Assembly (NCBI GenBank): GCA_022826515.1
Contig: JAJDUT010000126.1
Location: 1 to 17,866, forward strand
Reading direction: 5' to 3'
Length of the DNA stretch: 17,866 nt
DNA from: Candidatus Latescibacterota bacterium
Lineage (GTDB): Bacteria > Latescibacterota > UBA2968 > UBA8231
The position numbers and the translations under genes are program-made. The notes beneath the pieces were generated by a model that saw only the letters and a program-made list of their open reading frames with translations, did no database searches and had not been told where the DNA came from. Shown piece by piece: positions 15,623-17,866 of this stretch (its first letter is position 1; each line of letters opens with the position of its first letter).

Positions 15623-17209
15623 TTACCGGGTCTGCTTGGAATGGACCAATTCGAGAAAAGACCGGATGCGCGGATAATCGGGCTGCAACTCGAGTACCTG
15701 TTCAAAGGCGGCCTCGGCTTCTGGGTAGCGCTGCAGATCAATCCAAGCCAGACCGAGTCCAAAACGGGCGTGGACGTGCCCGGGGTCGGTTGCTAAGACT
15801 TGCTCAAAAAGCGGCACGGCTTGGGCGGGACGCAGCCCGCGCACGTGCAGCATGCCCAGTTCAAATTGCGCCTTGGTCCACCCAGGCTCGAGGACCAACG
15901 CCCTCGCAAAGGCCGCGGTGGCCCGATCATCGCCTCCGGCCTTAGCATGGGCCTGCCCTAGGCGCAGGTGGAAGCGCGCCGAATCCGGGGCTAGGGCCAC
16001 GGCCTGTTCTAGAGCGGCAATGGCTTTGTCCGTCCGCCCCTGCCGGTCGTAAACCAAGCCTAGATCAGCGTGAATCCCAACCATGCCCGGCTCGAGGGCC
16101 AAGGCTTTTTTAAACTCGTCAATGGCCCGATCGTACTGGCCAGCTTCGGCATAGGCCACGGCCAAGGCGCGGCGTTCTAGGGCTTTTTCAGGTTGGCGCT
16201 GGACCCGCAATTGGGCCATGTAGAGCGAGTCTTGCTCGCCTTCTTCGAGGGCGACAAAGCGCTCCTGAGCGCGCTGACTAGCGGCGGCGCGGCCCAAAAA
16301 TTGGTAGGATCTGGCCAAGTTGTAGTACGCCTGCCGATAGCGCGGTTCGAGGGCGATGGCTCGCTCGTACGCCTCCACGGCTCTGGCGGGCGATCCCCGT
16401 CGATCCAGCACCCTCCCCAAGTTGTAGAACGCTTCGGCATCCGTGGAGTCGAGCCTGACAGCCGCCTGCAATGAGACGGCCGCGCTGTCCAAGTCGCCTT
16501 TTTCCAGATAGATGGCACCCAAGCGGCGATGCGCTGTCGCCAGACCTGTATCGAGTTTTAGAGAACGTCTGTACGCGGCTGTGGCCTGGGCAGATAGATT
16601 CCGCAATTCATAGGTGCGGCCCAGGTTGTAGTGGAAATGGGCATTAGTCGGCTCGAGAGCCACGGCCCTGCTCAGGGAGGCAATGGCCGTGTCGAGATCG
16701 GTGTAGCTGAGATTGGTGGGTTTATCCGTGGCCGTGGGTGCGCGCCGCGCATAGGCCACCCCGACGTGAAAGTGGGCCTCGGCAAATTCCGGGGCCAACG
16801 CCGCGCTTTGCCGCCAGTGCTGGATGGCGTCGTTGTACTTGCCGATCTGCGCGTACACTTGTCCCAAGCCAAAGTGGGCGCGCACGCTGGCGGGGTGCTT
16901 TTCCAAGGCGGCTTGGTAGAGCGCCACAGCGCGGGCGTATTCGGCCTGCTGGACTAGGGCTGCGGCCAGATCGCAGTACATTTCGGGATCGGCTCGATTT
17001 TCCCGTATGGCCGCCTCTAGGGCACCAAGCGGCAGGGCCGACCGCGGACCAGAGCCATAGCGGGCGCGCAACTGATCCTGATATGGGGATGTCGGCTCGT
17101 ATTCCTCGTCGGCACAACCGCTGAGCGAGAAGACAGCTAGCGCGAGGAAGAGCCGATAAATCCAGAGATCATGCGGCCTGTCACTGCGCCGGCAGGGATC
17201 TAGCCGCAT
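15623..17209 (-). CDS. TPR-repeat lipoprotein
   Basis: 528 residues. The ATG at 17209 has GAGGA 8 nt upstream and overlaps the 3' end of the previous gene by 29 nt. A long basic n-region precedes the hydrophobic segment at 19-30 and the lipobox LSGC (Cys32). From about residue 72 to 520 there are roughly twelve tetratricopeptide repeats with the usual helix pairs (for example AHFGLGQVYAQIGKYNDAI, FYNLGRVLDRRGSPARAV, ADLGLVYDRQGRTDKAI, ARFGLGLAWIDLQRYPEAE). The superhelix is interrupted by a loop near 155-170 and a charged linker near 325-345. TPR lipoproteins of this kind act as periplasmic or outer-membrane scaffolds, sometimes in secretion or assembly machines; the partner here is unknown but could include the exported proteins encoded downstream. 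No enzymatic domain is fused. Confidence 0.9.
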   Translation of the reverse strand: MRLDPCRRSDRPHDLWIYRLFLALAVFSLSGCADEEYEPTSPYQDQLRARYGSGPRSALPLGALEAAIRENRADPEMYCDLAAALVQQAEYARAVALYQAALEKHPASVRAHFGLGQVYAQIGKYNDAIQHWRQSAALAPEFAEAHFHVGVAYARRAPTATDKPTNLSYTDLDTAIASLSRAVALEPTNAHFHYNLGRTYELRNLSAQATAAYRRSLKLDTGLATAHRRLGAIYLEKGDLDSAAVSLQAAVRLDSTDAEAFYNLGRVLDRRGSPARAVEAYERAIALEPRYRQAYYNLARSYQFLGRAAASQRAQERFVALEEGEQDSLYMAQLRVQRQPEKALERRALAVAYAEAGQYDRAIDEFKKALALEPGMVGIHADLGLVYDRQGRTDKAIAALEQAVALAPDSARFHLRLGQAHAKAGGDDRATAAFARALVLEPGWTKAQFELGMLHVRGLRPAQAVPLFEQVLATDPGHVHARFGLGLAWIDLQRYPEAEAAFEQVLELQPDYPRIRSFLELVHSKQTR

Positions 17210-17669
17210 ACTCCCGATCCTCGGGGAAGTCGACAAAGGGATGGGCACCAACTGAAATCAACTTAGTCGCCGGGTTCACAGTCAATCGAGCGTATTCCCC
17301 AAAGGGACGCCAGCGTTTCGCCTGACTGTTGTCTATCTTTTCCGGCTCGTTCTGCGGCGGATCAAGGCCAATGGTGCGAAAAGCCTCGGCTTCGTCAAAG
17401 GGCTTCATGGCGGCGAAATTATACGTGACATAGACAATTTTGCCCTGCTTGATGGCCGCGAAAAGTTTCACTCCCCCAACGTCCTCCCAGCGCATAAAAC
17501 CCACGTGCTTTTCGGTTTCCTCTCTGTACTGCTTAGGTTCCCCCAAGCGCGCCTGCACGGCCGAGGGCGTGCAGGCCAACAGAGCATGGGCATCTAGAGG
17601 TTCTTCCGGGGCGCAGGCTAGGGCGAGGAGCAGGACCGTGGCCAACGGGCAAAAACTAGACCATTTCAT
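17181..17669 (-). CDS. Small lipoprotein of unknown function, possibly BamE-like fold
   Basis: 162 residues from the ATG at 17669; lipoprotein signal with hydrophobic 9-18 and LAC at Cys19. Residues 31-48 (LLACTPSAVQARLGEPKQ) followed by strands FMRWEDVGGVKLFAAIKQGKIVYVTYNF recall the 'helix, LGEP, strands, K-x-GKI' pattern of the SmpA/BamE-like fold, but the match is by eye and weak. The remainder (FDEAEAFRTIGLDPP, KRWRPFGEYARLTVN) is not recognised. It is the first gene of the window, behind a possible promoter at 17718-17746, with only a poor ribosome site (AGAGAAAA about 11 nt upstream). It overlaps the start of the TPR lipoprotein gene, so the two are probably co-expressed. Confidence 0.8.
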   Translation of the reverse strand: MKWSSFCPLATVLLLALACAPEEPLDAHALLACTPSAVQARLGEPKQYREETEKHVGFMRWEDVGGVKLFAAIKQGKIVYVTYNFAAMKPFDEAEAFRTIGLDPPQNEPEKIDNSQAKRWRPFGEYARLTVNPATKLISVGAHPFVDFPEDREYAARSLPAQ

Positions 17670-17717
17670 AGGGAATTTTCTCTGTGTTGCTCAATGCCTT
17701 ATCGCCGAATCGGTGCA

Positions 17718-17746
17718 ACGATAGGCGCGTTGATTAGCTGCGTCAA
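17718..17746 (-). promoter_or_regulatory. Possible sigma70-type promoter for the lipoprotein/TPR pair
   Basis: On the minus strand TTGACG (17741-17746) is followed after exactly 17 nt by TATCGT (17718-17723). The expected transcript start is near 17711, leaving a leader of about 42 nt before the ATG at 17669. The -35 box matches consensus at five of six positions and the -10 at four. If the organism uses a Bacteroidota-type promoter, this match would be fortuitous. Confidence 0.4.
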
Positions 17747-17782
17747 GGTTGACAAATACAGGGGCGCACTTCAGTTTCGGCC

Positions 17783-17866
17783 CTAAGTACACGACAGTAA
17801 TCCACTGGACTTAGGCATGGGCGGCCTGTGATGCTTCGACTCCGCTTCGCTCCGCTCAGCATGACA
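17783..17866 (+). repeat. Partial inverted copy of the left-edge hairpin element
   Basis: The 18-bp CTAAGTACACGACAGTAA at 17783-17800 is the exact reverse complement of 144-161, and the 37-bp arm at 17830-17866 is the exact reverse complement of 72-108. The 29-nt stretch between them differs in sequence and length from the 35-nt stretch of the left copy. The window ends within the element, so its other arm and terminus are not seen. Confidence 0.6.

Overview
The window holds nine protein genes, all on the minus strand, so the cluster reads from right to left. Every one begins with a Sec-type or lipoprotein signal peptide, so the whole window encodes envelope or exported proteins. There are no rRNA, tRNA, CRISPR, phage or transposase genes. 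The secreted protein at 13609-15432 ends in a FlgD-Ig/Por-type C-terminal sorting domain (YPNPFN ... SGVYLYEL ... K-MLLLK), and the protein at 11385-13448 ends in a CHU_C/FlgD-like domain (FSPNSDGVND). Together with FG-GAP/UnbV, discoidin and TPR proteins and a GC-rich sequence, this points to an uncultivated Gram-negative bacterium of the FCB superphylum or a neighbouring phylum (Latescibacterota-like). That placement is inferred from domain style, not from a marker gene.

Layout, in order of transcription: (1) a small lipoprotein (17181-17669) behind a plausible sigma70-type promoter, overlapping a TPR lipoprotein (15623-17209). (2) A free-standing unit with a near-consensus promoter (15550-15578), a strong ribosome binding site, the secreted protein with the sorting-type C-terminus (13609-15432) and an intrinsic terminator (13535-13587). 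(3) A tightly packed six-gene run: a discoidin/FlgD-like secreted protein (11385-13448); three tandem paralogous outer-membrane-type proteins of about 900-940 residues (8543-11254, 5815-8520, 3002-5818); a lipoprotein with an AgmX/PglI-like C-terminal domain (1870-2997); and an FG-GAP/UnbV lipoprotein (158-1870). The last four genes are joined by ATGA or TGATG overlaps or a 4-nt gap. 

The most interesting feature is the paralog trio. All three share an N-terminal domain, a central domain, an Asp/Asn-rich calcium-site-like module of about 90-125 residues, and a C-terminal region that looks like beta strands. I cannot match the family to a named one. The linked lipoproteins and secreted adhesin-like proteins suggest an undescribed surface apparatus, perhaps connected to a type IX-like export route; its function is unknown.

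Repeats frame the cluster. A 156-bp hairpin element with 12-bp terminal inverted repeats lies at the left edge, and the start of an inverted copy lies at the right edge. A 22-bp repeat sits upstream of two of the three paralogs, once beside a perfect 28-bp palindrome.
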